Source: Candidatus Methanoperedens sp.
Lineage (GTDB): Archaea; Halobacteriota; Methanosarcinia; Methanosarcinales; Methanoperedenaceae
Length of the DNA: 64,000 nt
Direction: 5' to 3'
Assembly (NCBI GenBank): GCA_026552855.1
Contig: JAPMTX010000143.1
Span: forward strand, 25,655-89,654
The position numbers were made by a program, and so were the translations under genes. Every line of letters begins with the position of its first letter. Within the stretch, counting starts at the first letter, position 1. Of this stretch, positions 32,400 to 41,369 are shown one piece after another. A model generated the notes under the pieces. It was not told where the DNA came from. It did no database searches and saw only the letters and a program-made list of their open reading frames with translations.

Positions 32400-33572
32400 C
32401 TACTTCACTGCCACTATCTTCACTATATCCCCGTCCTTCAGTTCATGCTTCTCCCCCAGCCTCATCTTGGTGCGCGCATCCACAGCATACAGGAACCCTT
32501 TGCCTATGTCGGTATGGATCATAAAAGCCAGGTCTTTCGGCGTGCTCCCCCTCTTCAGCAGGAAGGCATCAGGCAGTATGTTTCCTTTCTTATCCGTGAA
32601 CTTGTTCTCATCCTCGACCGGATAGACCACGATCAGGTCAAGAAGCCTTAATACCGTCTCATTGATACATTTCTGTACACCAGTGCCTCCGTATTTCTTC
32701 ATGAGCGCGCGTATCTTTGAGAGCGCCTCTTTCTGCGCTTCGGAGAGGTTGGGTGATTCGATAAAATCGGCATCTCCTGGTATGTATTTTACAGCCCCGC
32801 TCTTATCCGCAAGGCGCAAAGCAACTTCAGCCGCCGCGCTGGCAGGTATCGCGCCTTTCTTAACAAGGCGCTCTATGTTCTCAGCCGATGCCGCATCAAT
32901 TTTGTTCGCCGTGATGATCAGGGGTTTGCTCTCAGCCCTGAGCATGTCAGAAAGCTCGATGATCCGTTCGTCAGTCCACATGTGGGGTTTGTCGCGCGGG
33001 AGCTTGAGCCTGGTCAGCGCTGTTCTCACATGGGATTCCGTGATCCCTGCGCCCTCAAGCTGCCCTGCTATCGTTTCCTCTATTTTAAGCCCTTCTGCCT
33101 GGACTTTGCGCGACAGCCTCTCCCAGTTGCGCTTCAGTATCCCGAACAGCCACATCGTTATCTCATGTTCAAGGAACTGTATGTCTTCAAGAGGATCATG
33201 CGAGCCCACAGGAACGGGCGCACCCTCGATATCGGTGCCGCCCGATGCATCGATCACATGTATTATCGCCTTCGCCTGCCTGAGGTTATCAAGGAAGGCA
33301 TTTCCAAGCCCGCGCCCTTTATGCGCGTCGGGCACGAGTCCTGCCACGTCTATCATACCTATCGGGACGAACCTCACACCGTCCATGCAGTTCCCGCAGA
33401 TGAGCTTTAATTCCCTGCACGGGCAGGTAGTTCTGACATATGCCACACCGTGGTTGGCGTCGATTGTCGTGAATGGATAGTTCGCAATTTCGACATTTGC
33501 CAGGGTTGCCGCTTTAAAGAATGTTGATTTTCCGCAGTTCGGTTTTCCCGCGAGCGCTATTGAGACAGCCAT
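32400..33572 (-). CDS. YchF-type Obg-like GTPase/ATPase with TGS domain
   Basis: The protein has 390 residues. G1 GKPNCGKST is at residues 8-16. The switch region NYPFTTIDANHGVAYVR has the YPF-TTI pattern of Obg/YchF proteins, G3 is DVAGLVPDAHKGRGLGNAFL, and G4 TANKIDAA lies near 221-228. The C-terminal TGS domain ends DGDIVKIVAVK. YchF proteins bind ribosomes, and several prefer ATP. The archaeal type lacks the coiled coil of bacterial Obg. A cysteine cluster (CPCRELKLICGNC, about 54-66) sits in the switch region and might bind metal. It is a single gene read leftward. Confidence 0.88.
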   Translation of the reverse strand: MAVSIALAGKPNCGKSTFFKAATLANVEIANYPFTTIDANHGVAYVRTTCPCRELKLICGNCMDGVRFVPIGMIDVAGLVPDAHKGRGLGNAFLDNLRQAKAIIHVIDASGGTDIEGAPVPVGSHDPLEDIQFLEHEITMWLFGILKRNWERLSRKVQAEGLKIEETIAGQLEGAGITESHVRTALTRLKLPRDKPHMWTDERIIELSDMLRAESKPLIITANKIDAASAENIERLVKKGAIPASAAAEVALRLADKSGAVKYIPGDADFIESPNLSEAQKEALSKIRALMKKYGGTGVQKCINETVLRLLDLIVVYPVEDENKFTDKKGNILPDAFLLKRGSTPKDLAFMIHTDIGKGFLYAVDARTKMRLGEKHELKDGDIVKIVAVK

Positions 33573-33703
33573 GCTTCTTAATACAGTTCTTGTGAACTTA
33601 ATTCTTATCTATGAGGCATGAGGAATATTGAATCGACGATAAATGAACCCTGCCGTGAGAACGGGCTGAAAAAATATATACCCCTATCTACAACACCCAG
33701 TCA

Positions 33704-34882
33704 ATGCATCCCAAAGTATCAAAAACCCATTCAATATTTAAAGATTTATTCGAAAAACGTAAAAGTCTGGCTATCAAGGTTGGACTTACCGGTATCATCC
33801 TTATTCTTATATCACTGCTTGCCCGGGAAATAATGCCAGTCCAGCAACCGACTGGTATCTGGCATATCCTGAACGTTATCGTAGAATTATTCGGGAGAGC
33901 CGGCGAAGCTTTTATCCTGTCAGGATTTGTGGTTTTTGTCCTGGAAGAGCACCCTCTGGCGCTTATGGTGAAGGATGTCTCCAGATCCATTATCGACGAG
34001 ATTATAGACAGGCATTTTACTGAAAAAGAACTTATAGAGTTCATATTCAGGGGCATCAAAAATCTGAACAAATTCGAACGTATAGACGAAGAAATATACG
34101 ATTTATACAAGAAGCACGGATTACTTGAACTGATGGACGAGCCACGGAGATCCAATGTTTCGATCATATTCAAAAAAGAGGGCGATGTTGAAGGTGAAAA
34201 AGACAAGATGCTGCTGAACAGGATATATGACTACAGGGCGACAAACGAAGCTCGCGAGGGCGGCAGTTCGAAACTTGTGAACAGGGACGGTCTGGTGGCT
34301 TTCTTCGATTCCCCCATCCCTGAATCGGCTGAGATAGGGGATGAATTATTAGATCACATCAGTAAATATCTGAACGTCGAATTCAAATTCTCCACTTCGT
34401 TTGAAATAAGCGGCTCGATGTGCCATAAAAATCTCCTGCCGCTCGCTCCAGCTTTTATCTCTCATAAAGATTTTGATGTAGAAAATTGCAGGCCGAGAAA
34501 TTATAGGAACGGAACTAAAGATTTCAAACCTGAATTATATGCTGTCTATGAGCTGCTGAGCCAGAGCGATGCCAGTAAAGTCCTTAAATTAAATCTGTAC
34601 CTCAATGTCAGAATACCTCCGGGAGAGTTCATAGATGTATGTTTTGCTGTAAAAGGAATTGTGTCTGATTATGACCTGTGGACATACGAATTTATCTCGT
34701 ACACTAAAGGCGTTACTTTTGAACTGCAATTCGGAGAGGAGTTTGAGACCAAAATAGAGGAAGTACTGGTAGGTGTTCCGAATCCACCTATTAAATCCAA
34801 TACAAAACTAAAATACAACGGGTGGATAATGCCCCATTCTTCGATATCAGGTTCGTGGAGAAGAAAAGTGCAGTCTGATTGA
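33704..34882 (+). CDS. Hypothetical protein with two N-terminal membrane helices
   Basis: The protein has 392 residues. Two membrane helices near the N-terminus (SLAIKVGLTGIILILISLLA, about 21-40, and GRAGEAFILSGFVVFVLEE, about 64-82) are followed by a soluble domain of about 300 residues that is helical at first (SRSIIDEIIDRHFTEKELIEFIFRGIKNLNKFERI) and then beta-rich. I do not recognise the family. The layout is a membrane-anchored cytosolic domain. It is slightly AT-richer than the neighbouring trmJ and stands alone between divergent ychF and co-oriented trmJ. Accessory character is possible. Confidence 0.65.
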   Translation: MHPKVSKTHSIFKDLFEKRKSLAIKVGLTGIILILISLLAREIMPVQQPTGIWHILNVIVELFGRAGEAFILSGFVVFVLEEHPLALMVKDVSRSIIDEIIDRHFTEKELIEFIFRGIKNLNKFERIDEEIYDLYKKHGLLELMDEPRRSNVSIIFKKEGDVEGEKDKMLLNRIYDYRATNEAREGGSSKLVNRDGLVAFFDSPIPESAEIGDELLDHISKYLNVEFKFSTSFEISGSMCHKNLLPLAPAFISHKDFDVENCRPRNYRNGTKDFKPELYAVYELLSQSDASKVLKLNLYLNVRIPPGEFIDVCFAVKGIVSDYDLWTYEFISYTKGVTFELQFGEEFETKIEEVLVGVPNPPIKSNTKLKYNGWIMPHSSISGSWRRKVQSD

Positions 34883-34929
34883 GGCGAAGCAAAATATCAA
34901 AGAGCTAAAAAACCATTAAGTCAAAAATT

Positions 34930-35643
34930 ATGCCTCCACTCACCTTTCGCGTTGTCCTTGTTGAGCCCATCTACAGCGGTAATGTGGGCTCGGTAGCCCG
35001 GGCGATGAAGAATTTCGGTTTCAGCGAGCTTGTACTGCTGAACCCGTGCGTGCTTGATAATCCTGCGCGCGTGATGGCTGTACATGCCTACGATATCATC
35101 GAGAACGCCAGGATTGAGTTCTCCCTTGAAGATGCACTTGCAGGCTCGAATACCATTATCGGCACGACCGGGCTTGCAGGAAAAACCGATAATGAACATA
35201 TGAGGATACCTGCCCTCTCCCCGCGTAAGCTCAGGGAGAAGCTCACAGGTAAAAGCGGGGTGGTTTCTCTGCTCTTCGGAAGGGAGGACGATGGACTGAA
35301 AAATGAGGAGCTTGAACTTTGCGACATTATAGTGAACATACCAGCAAGCCGTGATTACCCAAGCATGAACCTGTCCCACGCTGTCGCTGTCATCTTATAT
35401 GAACTGAGCGACATATGCGGCGGGGAAATATACCTTGCAGACCATTTTGATATCGAGCTTTTATACGAACATATCGAAGAGATGCTTTCGGATATTGAGT
35501 ATAAGGAACATAAAAAAGGTAAAACATTGCTTATGCTGAAGAGAATACTCGGCAGGGCTGAACTGACGGGGCGCGAGGTACAGACCTTAAGAGGCATTCT
35601 GCGCCGCATACAGTGGAAATTGAACCGGACAAGGGAGTTATGA
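34930..35643 (+). CDS. trmJ: tRNA (cytidine/uridine-2'-O-)-methyltransferase TrmJ (SPOUT)
   Basis: This 237-residue SPOUT enzyme has an N-terminal knotted domain with VVLVEPIYSGNVGSVARAMKNFG (residues about 7-29), the SAM loop LFGREDDGLKNEEL (about 116-129) and the final knot segment PSMNLSHAVAVILYEL (about 143-158). A helical C-terminus (about 175-237) acts in dimerisation. COG0565 members in archaea 2'-O-methylate position 32 of tRNA. It is near but not overlapping the methanogenesis marker gene downstream (75-bp gap). Confidence 0.9.
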   Translation: MPPLTFRVVLVEPIYSGNVGSVARAMKNFGFSELVLLNPCVLDNPARVMAVHAYDIIENARIEFSLEDALAGSNTIIGTTGLAGKTDNEHMRIPALSPRKLREKLTGKSGVVSLLFGREDDGLKNEELELCDIIVNIPASRDYPSMNLSHAVAVILYELSDICGGEIYLADHFDIELLYEHIEEMLSDIEYKEHKKGKTLLMLKRILGRAELTGREVQTLRGILRRIQWKLNRTREL

Positions 35644-35717
35644 GATTGTAGTTAGGTTTTTAAGTTAAAGTATGATTATGACCATATCTATCAAACCAGA
35701 GAAATACAAGGAATAAT

Positions 35718-37226
35718 ATGGAAAACCCTGTTAAATTGATTCTCGGCTGCATATTAGGTCCCAAGCCCAGAATCGCCGAAAGCCAGCGCATCAGTCCTGT
35801 CGAGCTCAAAGGCGACCCGAAGATGGTGGCTGAGGTCGTCCCCTACTTCATCGTGGCGTCCATTGAGGTCGGGAACACCACTACCAAATGCATCCTGACA
35901 GCTACTAATATGAAAGACGGGCGCACGCGGATTTTGAACAAGACCGTAAAAATGACGCGCGATGTAAGGAAACCCAAGCCCAGCGAGAGGATATTCGGCA
36001 CGACCCTGAGCGGCGTATCGCTGACAAGGGAATCGATCGCTGAGCTGGTGCGCGACACCCTTCTCGAAGCGCATGAGGCTGTAAATCTGGATGTTAAGAC
36101 GCATCTTGATTTCGCTGTGAGGTCCACGGGCGTTGTCGCCGGGTTCTCATCCCCACATGAGGTAGGGGAATTTATAAAAGCGCTGGCTGACGGCTGTCTT
36201 CTTGCAGGCATACCGCCGAAAAAGATGGTGCCTGCGATGTCTATCAATAACATACCTGTAAAATTCAGGAACCATACTCTTATCGATAAGGTAATATTCA
36301 CGGGCGCTGTCGGAGGCGTTCTCCCTCCTGTGGGCTCAACTGGCGTTGAGATTGTGGCAAACGAGATGGAAGGCGAGCTTTCAACTGCCGGTATCAAGGA
36401 AGGTGCCAAGTGGGCTGGTGTGGACTACAGGAACCCTGTGTTTTCCATGGATTTCGGCACCACTCTTAAAGGACGCATCACTAACGATGATATCCCATAC
36501 GCAAGGACGATCGCCAACCTCTGCGGTTATGCAGGCGCGGTCCCTGATGCCGTAATAAAAGGCACGGGATTGGTGGATAAAAGGTACGGCGCAGCTCTTG
36601 ATCTGTACAGAAGTGATAAGGAGATCATGGTATGGCTTACGAAAAGCAAAACTATAAAGAAATATGCTGATGCGATCCATGAGCGGATATCGATCGAGAT
36701 CGTGCCTGAGGACAGGAACAGGTACGGGAGCGTGCCTGTCGATCCCGGAGCTGCAAAACAGATCGGCGTTACGCTTATTGGCTGCGATGTGGGGATTGAC
36801 GGAAGCCTTATGCCGGAACTGACTGATATAGGTGCCCAGATATATTCCGGGTACGGTTTAAAGGCTATGTTCGCTACACTTGATCTTGTTTCCGCTATGA
36901 TGGTCGAGAGGCTTGTAAAACTGAGCATCGATAATAAACTTATTTCCGGGAAGACCTCGATAGGGCTGACGGGAAGGGCAGCCATCACAGGCTGCAAACC
37001 GTACCTGATCTTGAAAGCCATCGAGAAGCTTGGGCTCTACAAAGAGCCGGGAGACCGTGTGGTGTTTGTTGATGACGGGCTGGCACGCGGAGCGGCAGTC
37101 ATGGCGCGCTGCATGAACTCGATGGGAACGCCTGCAAATCCTGTAGGCGGCATACGCGGCGGGGGATGCGTGCTCAGCAAGCGCATCGAATATTATAACC
37201 AATCAAAAGAGAGGAATCCAGCATGA
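35718..37226 (+). CDS. Methanogenesis marker protein 14 (DUF2114)
   Basis: This 502-residue protein has an ASKHA-like start of domain (FIVASIEVGNTTTKCILTATN, about 43-63). Later glycine-rich motifs are FTGAVGGVLPPVGSTGVEIVANE, FSMDFGTTLKGRI, GLTGRAAITGCKPYLIL and VVFVDDGLARGAAVMAR. I recognise the set as the marker-14 family, found in methanogens and ANME archaea but with no settled function; the actin/hsp70-like fold suggests ATP-dependent activation of a cofactor or enzyme. Its stop overlaps the DUF1890 start (ATGA), and DUF1894 follows, so the three form one translationally coupled operon. Confidence 0.88.
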   Translation: MENPVKLILGCILGPKPRIAESQRISPVELKGDPKMVAEVVPYFIVASIEVGNTTTKCILTATNMKDGRTRILNKTVKMTRDVRKPKPSERIFGTTLSGVSLTRESIAELVRDTLLEAHEAVNLDVKTHLDFAVRSTGVVAGFSSPHEVGEFIKALADGCLLAGIPPKKMVPAMSINNIPVKFRNHTLIDKVIFTGAVGGVLPPVGSTGVEIVANEMEGELSTAGIKEGAKWAGVDYRNPVFSMDFGTTLKGRITNDDIPYARTIANLCGYAGAVPDAVIKGTGLVDKRYGAALDLYRSDKEIMVWLTKSKTIKKYADAIHERISIEIVPEDRNRYGSVPVDPGAAKQIGVTLIGCDVGIDGSLMPELTDIGAQIYSGYGLKAMFATLDLVSAMMVERLVKLSIDNKLISGKTSIGLTGRAAITGCKPYLILKAIEKLGLYKEPGDRVVFVDDGLARGAAVMARCMNSMGTPANPVGGIRGGGCVLSKRIEYYNQSKERNPA

Positions 37227-37675
37227 ACGCACTTCTTATGATGGGATGCCCGGAACTGCCAGTCCAGACCGCGGCTGCGCTGTATATTGCCAATAGACTG
37301 AACCGTGAAGGTTTTGAGGTCATTGCGGCAGGGAACAATGCCGCTATAAGCCTTCTCCTCAATTCCGATCCAGACAGACATTACGTCAAAAAGGTACTCG
37401 ACCTGGACAGGTGCATAGCAAACCTGGCAGAAAAAAAAATGGAGTTCGACCTCTGCTTCGTTTTCATCCACAGCGACAGCGGCATATCGTACCTTGCCAC
37501 GGTCAAATCCCTTTCAAAAGCAAAGACCGTGGCGATCATATTCGGAAAGGAGATAGCACCGCTCATCGAAGCCAGCGGTGATTCGATCATCATGGCTGCA
37601 AAGGCTGTGCATAATCCCACGCCCCTACGGGCGAAAATAGACGGGGTGAAGTCATGGGCTGCATTGATGAAATGA
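37223..37675 (+). CDS. DUF1890 methanogenesis-associated protein
   Basis: The protein has 150 residues and a Rossmann-like alpha/beta pattern: NALLMMGCPELPVQTAAALYIANRLNREGFEVIAAGNNAA, then DLCFVFIHSDSGISYLATVKSL. MMGCPE with a lone cysteine near the N-terminus and FIHSDSG are conserved in the family as I know it. DUF1890 occurs only in methanogens and relatives, next to marker 14 and DUF1894. Function unknown. The start overlaps the marker-14 stop by 4 bp, and the end overlaps DUF1894 by 22 bp. Confidence 0.85.
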   Translation: MNALLMMGCPELPVQTAAALYIANRLNREGFEVIAAGNNAAISLLLNSDPDRHYVKKVLDLDRCIANLAEKKMEFDLCFVFIHSDSGISYLATVKSLSKAKTVAIIFGKEIAPLIEASGDSIIMAAKAVHNPTPLRAKIDGVKSWAALMK

Positions 37676-37926
37676 ATTATGAAATACTGCTGCCCAACAG
37701 CTCTTTTAAGGAATGCGCGGATTTTATAAAGAAAAACTTCAGGGAAATATATTATGTGGATGCGGGGTATAAGATATTTGACAACTATCTGGTAGGAGTT
37801 CCTCCCATCCCTATCGCTGTGGAGAACGAGGACGTTATTATGCCGTATGTTAAGCCGTGCCATGGGTGTTTTGTGCTGAGGATTCCGGGGAAGGAGGAAG
37901 TGGGGAGGCTGAGGAAGGGAAAGTGA
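37654..37926 (+). CDS. DUF1894 methanogenesis-associated protein
   Basis: The protein has 90 residues: MGCIDEMNYEILLPNSSFKECADFI, then DAGYKIFDNYLVGVPPIPIAVENEDVIMPYVKPCHGCFVLRI. A CxxC-like CHGC (about 70-73) near the end could bind metal. The family is restricted to methanogenic and methanotrophic archaea and is paired with DUF1890. The start at ATG 37654 lies inside the previous gene (22-bp overlap); ATG 37672, overlapping its stop, is an alternative. Role unknown. Confidence 0.82.
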   Translation: MGCIDEMNYEILLPNSSFKECADFIKKNFREIYYVDAGYKIFDNYLVGVPPIPIAVENEDVIMPYVKPCHGCFVLRIPGKEEVGRLRKGK

Positions 37927-37931
37927 GAAAT

Positions 37932-38423
37932 TTATTCCGCAAAAATCTCTTTTTCAACTTCAATGCTTATTGAGAGGTTATCAGCATCCTTAATTCGCTC
38001 AAGAATCTGCTTCACCTCATTTTTGCTCTTTATTTTCTTCTTCCAGATGGCTTTCAACACAGCCTGTAGAGATAAAACTAAAACCCCATGCTTTTTTGCA
38101 ACTTCCCTTGCCTTTTTATCGTTAGTTACAAATATGCAGTTATTCTTTTTGCAAAAAGCGATTGCTTCAAGTTCCCCTCTCCCAAGAGTTAGTTTCTTTA
38201 ATCTCTCATATTCTTCTATTACGTCTTCACTCAGTGTGATTGTTCTTATTTTTGAGAAAATATTTAGTGGGTAGGCGTAGCCATACTCTACAGGTACTGA
38301 AAGCTCGTCATATATCTTCGGTGTAATAACAATTTTGTTAGCAAAAAGCTCCATCAAAATATCGACTGCGCCTATCTTTGCAAAAGCACTTAACACATCG
38401 GAATCAACAACTATAAATTCAAT
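37932..38423 (-). CDS. PIN-domain toxin (VapC-like) with non-standard start
   Basis: The frame reads IEFIVVDSDVLSAFAKIG and continues through GRGELEAIAFCKKNNCIFVTNDKKAREVA, the acidic residues of a PIN ribonuclease. The first catalytic aspartate (in VVDSD) lies upstream of the only standard start codon, GTG at 38396. The frame is open back to a TGA at 38432 with no ATG, GTG or TTG before that aspartate; the best candidate is ATT at 38423. Starting there, the gene overlaps the antitoxin's 3' end by 13 bp, usual for such pairs. The alternative is a truncated, inactive toxin from GTG. Confidence 0.65.
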   Translation of the reverse strand: MEFIVVDSDVLSAFAKIGAVDILMELFANKIVITPKIYDELSVPVEYGYAYPLNIFSKIRTITLSEDVIEEYERLKKLTLGRGELEAIAFCKKNNCIFVTNDKKAREVAKKHGVLVLSLQAVLKAIWKKKIKSKNEVKQILERIKDADNLSISIEVEKEIFAE

Positions 38424-38716
38424 ATTACTTCAACCTCCCTATCTATTTCGCCAGAAGGTATGCTCGGTACTTCGATTTTTATACCCCTCTCCCTCAGTAT
38501 CTCCTTAAAATCTTCTATATTTACTCCGCATATCTCAGCGCCTCTTGATAGAGAGATTTTTCCGTTTTTATATAAATACATGGCTACTTCTCTTCTCATC
38601 TCGGGTTTCGTTCTTAGAAGAGCACGCAGTGCATCCTCAATTAGTTCTTTTTTATTCGCGTACTTTCCCGTACGAACCAGTATATCATCCAGCCCTTCCA
38701 ATATTGTTTCAGTCAT
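38411..38716 (-). CDS. UPF0175-family antitoxin
   Basis: The protein has 101 residues. An N-terminal ribbon-helix-like part (DDILVRTGKYANKKELIEDALRALLRTKPEMRREVA) is followed by the UPF0175 signature MYLYKNGKISLSRGAEICGVNIEDFKEILRERGI (about 46-79), a small HTH-like domain. Members are antitoxins or regulators encoded before PIN toxins, as here. The gene lies in a convergent position relative to the methanogenesis marker operon; nothing suggests a tie to it. Promoter-like AT-rich DNA lies at 38720-38780. Confidence 0.8.
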   Translation of the reverse strand: MTETILEGLDDILVRTGKYANKKELIEDALRALLRTKPEMRREVAMYLYKNGKISLSRGAEICGVNIEDFKEILRERGIKIEVPSIPSGEIDREVEVILNL

Positions 38717-38914
38717 TCTAATATTTTCTATGTCGTTTTATACTTAAATACTTCTTGATTTTTAAAAAAATACGATTTTTTCTGGACTGCGCGCTTCTGC
38801 TACCGAAGGTTTTATACATGATGACGTAAGATTTATGGGCGGGTTATAAAATTCTGCGGTGGTTCACAGGCTGGAATGCTATCTACCCTGAATAATTGGT
38901 TGTGGAGGTGACCT

Positions 38915-40156
38915 ATGGTTAAGAAAAAGGTTATTGTAGAGATGAGGGTACCGAAAGTGCCCGAACAAGGGATTGCAGCCGCCATGAACGAGATCGTATC
39001 CCGGTTTGATGTGACTGGATTTAAATTAGATAAAGGTTATAAGCCTGTCCCGGTGAGTCCTCCTGAAGAGCTTGCGGCTAGCCTCACAGCTTCTAATGAG
39101 ACCGTGATGCTGGTGCGGGGTGAAATAGAGGAGGGAAAAGAGAAAGAGCTTGAATCCAGACCGAACGTTATTAAAGTATGGACAGATGCGAAAATAGAAC
39201 CCACTTTTGATTGCGACACCGATGTATCCAAGGGAGATCTGAATGCCGTGATTAAGTATCTGGGCGTGGATGAGATATGGGCAAAAGATGCGCGCGGGGA
39301 CGGCATAGTTATAGGCATCTGCGATGCGGGAGTGGACAAAAACATAATTCAAGCGGTCAAAGATGGCTGGTCGCCCTGGTGGTTTTTACCTTGGGGCGAA
39401 GTACTTGCAGGCAGCAGCCACGGGAACATGTGTGCAACAGACGCGCTTGCCATGTGTCCGCAAGCGCAAATATATGACATAGGAGTATTGAAATCCAGGG
39501 GTGAAACTGAGCGGGTCCTTTCAAATGCAATAGCTGGCTTCCAGTGGGCAATAGAGATGCATAAGAAGGACAAGACACCGCACATTTTATCCAGCAGCTG
39601 GAATATGTACCAGGAATCGGACGGACCGGATTACGCAAAGAATAAAAACCATCCTTTTACGAGAAAGGTCGTTGAAGCAGTAAGAGAAGGGATCATAGTT
39701 TGTTTCAGCGCCGGGAACTGCGGTGAATTCTGTCCTGATGAACGCTGCGGTTCTGATACTGGTCCAAAGCGCAGCATCTGGGGAGCTAACGGGCATCCAG
39801 AGGTCATAACCGTGGGTGCAGTAAATATAAATGAGGATCTCGCTGGTTATTCAAGTCAGGGACCTGCAGCCCTCTCAAGTGAAAAACCGGACTTCTGCGG
39901 GATAACACATTTTAAAGGATACAATGACCCGGACACCGGGACATCGGCAGCAACACCCATCGTAGCTGGTGTTATCGGGCTGCTTAAGTGCGCCAGACCC
40001 CGGCTGACCCACGCGCAGGTAAAAGCTGCATTGAGAAAAACAGCAAAAGATATCGGCGAGCCGGGATTTGATCACAACTCGGGATACGGTATAATCCAGG
40101 CGTATACAGCTTACCAGTTATTAGTAAAGCAAAAGAAAAAGGCAGAGAGGAGCTAA
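38915..40156 (+). CDS. Subtilisin-like serine protease (S8)
   Basis: The protein has 413 residues. An N-terminal prodomain-like region of about 110 residues (KKVIVEMRVPKVPEQGIAAAM, with a beta-alpha-beta I9-inhibitor look) is followed by the catalytic domain. Asp is in GIVIGICDAGVDKN (about 135), His in AGSSHGNMCATDAL (about 168) and Ser in PDTGTSAATPIVAGV (about 342). The oxyanion Asn lies in CFSAGNCG (about 268). No signal peptide or sorting signal is visible, so it may act inside the cell or leave by an unknown route. It is the first gene of a cassette with an M4 protease and an emfourin-like inhibitor. GGAGGTGACC precedes the ATG. Confidence 0.9.
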   Translation: MVKKKVIVEMRVPKVPEQGIAAAMNEIVSRFDVTGFKLDKGYKPVPVSPPEELAASLTASNETVMLVRGEIEEGKEKELESRPNVIKVWTDAKIEPTFDCDTDVSKGDLNAVIKYLGVDEIWAKDARGDGIVIGICDAGVDKNIIQAVKDGWSPWWFLPWGEVLAGSSHGNMCATDALAMCPQAQIYDIGVLKSRGETERVLSNAIAGFQWAIEMHKKDKTPHILSSSWNMYQESDGPDYAKNKNHPFTRKVVEAVREGIIVCFSAGNCGEFCPDERCGSDTGPKRSIWGANGHPEVITVGAVNINEDLAGYSSQGPAALSSEKPDFCGITHFKGYNDPDTGTSAATPIVAGVIGLLKCARPRLTHAQVKAALRKTAKDIGEPGFDHNSGYGIIQAYTAYQLLVKQKKKAERS

Positions 40157-40216
40157 AAGAAATTATATTAGCGGTCAATGGTATCGACTTAGCCTTAAAG
40201 ATATGGGAGGAATAAT

Positions 40217-41344
40217 ATGTGTAAAAATATGTGTAAGAACACTTTAGAAAAGATGTGCCTTCTGGAAGAAGGAAGAGCTGCAGGGAGAAAGCAAGAGCAA
40301 ATGTACGGCAGGGTTCCTGCTCAGTGCATACTCCCTCCGCACATGCTGAACGAGATTGCAAAGAAGGGAAATCCGAAACAGCGGGACATGGCTTTAAAAA
40401 CATTACTGATGTCGGAGAAGATACGGGGACGGCGCGAGGCGTTCGCGGAAGTGTATGTCGCAATGTCATTAGGTGCGAAATGCACCAGGGTCTACGATGC
40501 TAAAAATGGACAGGACCTTCCGGGAGAGGAAGTGAATGATCCAGAGAACAGTTCTGACCCTGCAGTAAAAGAGGCTCATAATGGAGCGAACGCCACCTAC
40601 GATATGTACCTTAATGCATTTGAGCGCAACTCCATTGATGATAAAGGCATGTGCATACTCTCCTCGGTGCACTTTGATGAGAAATACGACAACGCTTTCT
40701 GGGATGGGAGGCAGATGGTCTACGGCGACGGTGACGGGGAACTCTTTAACAGGTTCACCATATCAATAGATGTCATAGGTCATGAGCTTACGCACGGAGT
40801 TACAGAATATGAAGCAGGGCTTGTATACTACGACCAGCCCGGCGCTCTTAACGAATCGATGTCCGATGTCTTCGGTTCCCTTGTGAAGCAGCGCGTACTC
40901 AACCAGACCGCAGAAGAGGCGGACTGGCTGATAGGTGAGGGGCTTTTCACCTCGAAAGTGAAGGGCAAAGCCCTGAGGTCTATGAAAGAGCCGGGAACTG
41001 CCTATGATGACCCTGTGCTGGGCAAGGACCCGCAGTCTGCGCATATGAGGGATTACAAGCGTTTACCCCGCCGGGAAGACAGCGGAGGCGTACATATAAA
41101 CTCGGGCATCCCGAACCGCGCATTCTGCATCACGGCGATGGAGATCGGCGGTCATGCGTGGGAGAAGGCAGGTAAAATCTGGTATATCGCATTAAGGGAC
41201 AGACTCAGGTATAATTCGGGTTTTCAGGCTGCTGCGAACAAGACTTTCCAGATAGCCGGAGTGATGTTCGGGACAGGAAGCGAGGAACAGAACGCCGTGA
41301 AAAAAGGATGGACCGAGGTGGGAATCACCCCAAAGGCGAGGTAA
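40217..41344 (+). CDS. Protealysin-like M4 metalloprotease
   Basis: The protein has 375 residues. The short propeptide carries the PPL motif (CILPPHMLNEIAKKG, residues about 34-48) typical of protealysin-like proteases. The thermolysin fold follows with HELTH (about 188-192), glutamate ligand in NESMSDVFG (about 212), and transition-state His in GGVHINSGIPNRAF (about 292). No signal peptide is present, as in protealysin. These enzymes occur mostly in bacteria and some act in interactions with eukaryotic cells or in competition. The downstream gene encodes an emfourin-like inhibitor, the same pairing as in Serratia. GGGAGGAATA precedes the ATG. Probably acquired by transfer. Confidence 0.9.
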   Translation: MCKNMCKNTLEKMCLLEEGRAAGRKQEQMYGRVPAQCILPPHMLNEIAKKGNPKQRDMALKTLLMSEKIRGRREAFAEVYVAMSLGAKCTRVYDAKNGQDLPGEEVNDPENSSDPAVKEAHNGANATYDMYLNAFERNSIDDKGMCILSSVHFDEKYDNAFWDGRQMVYGDGDGELFNRFTISIDVIGHELTHGVTEYEAGLVYYDQPGALNESMSDVFGSLVKQRVLNQTAEEADWLIGEGLFTSKVKGKALRSMKEPGTAYDDPVLGKDPQSAHMRDYKRLPRREDSGGVHINSGIPNRAFCITAMEIGGHAWEKAGKIWYIALRDRLRYNSGFQAAANKTFQIAGVMFGTGSEEQNAVKKGWTEVGITPKAR

Positions 41345-41369
41345 CAGGAAGGATCTCAGGGAAGGGACT

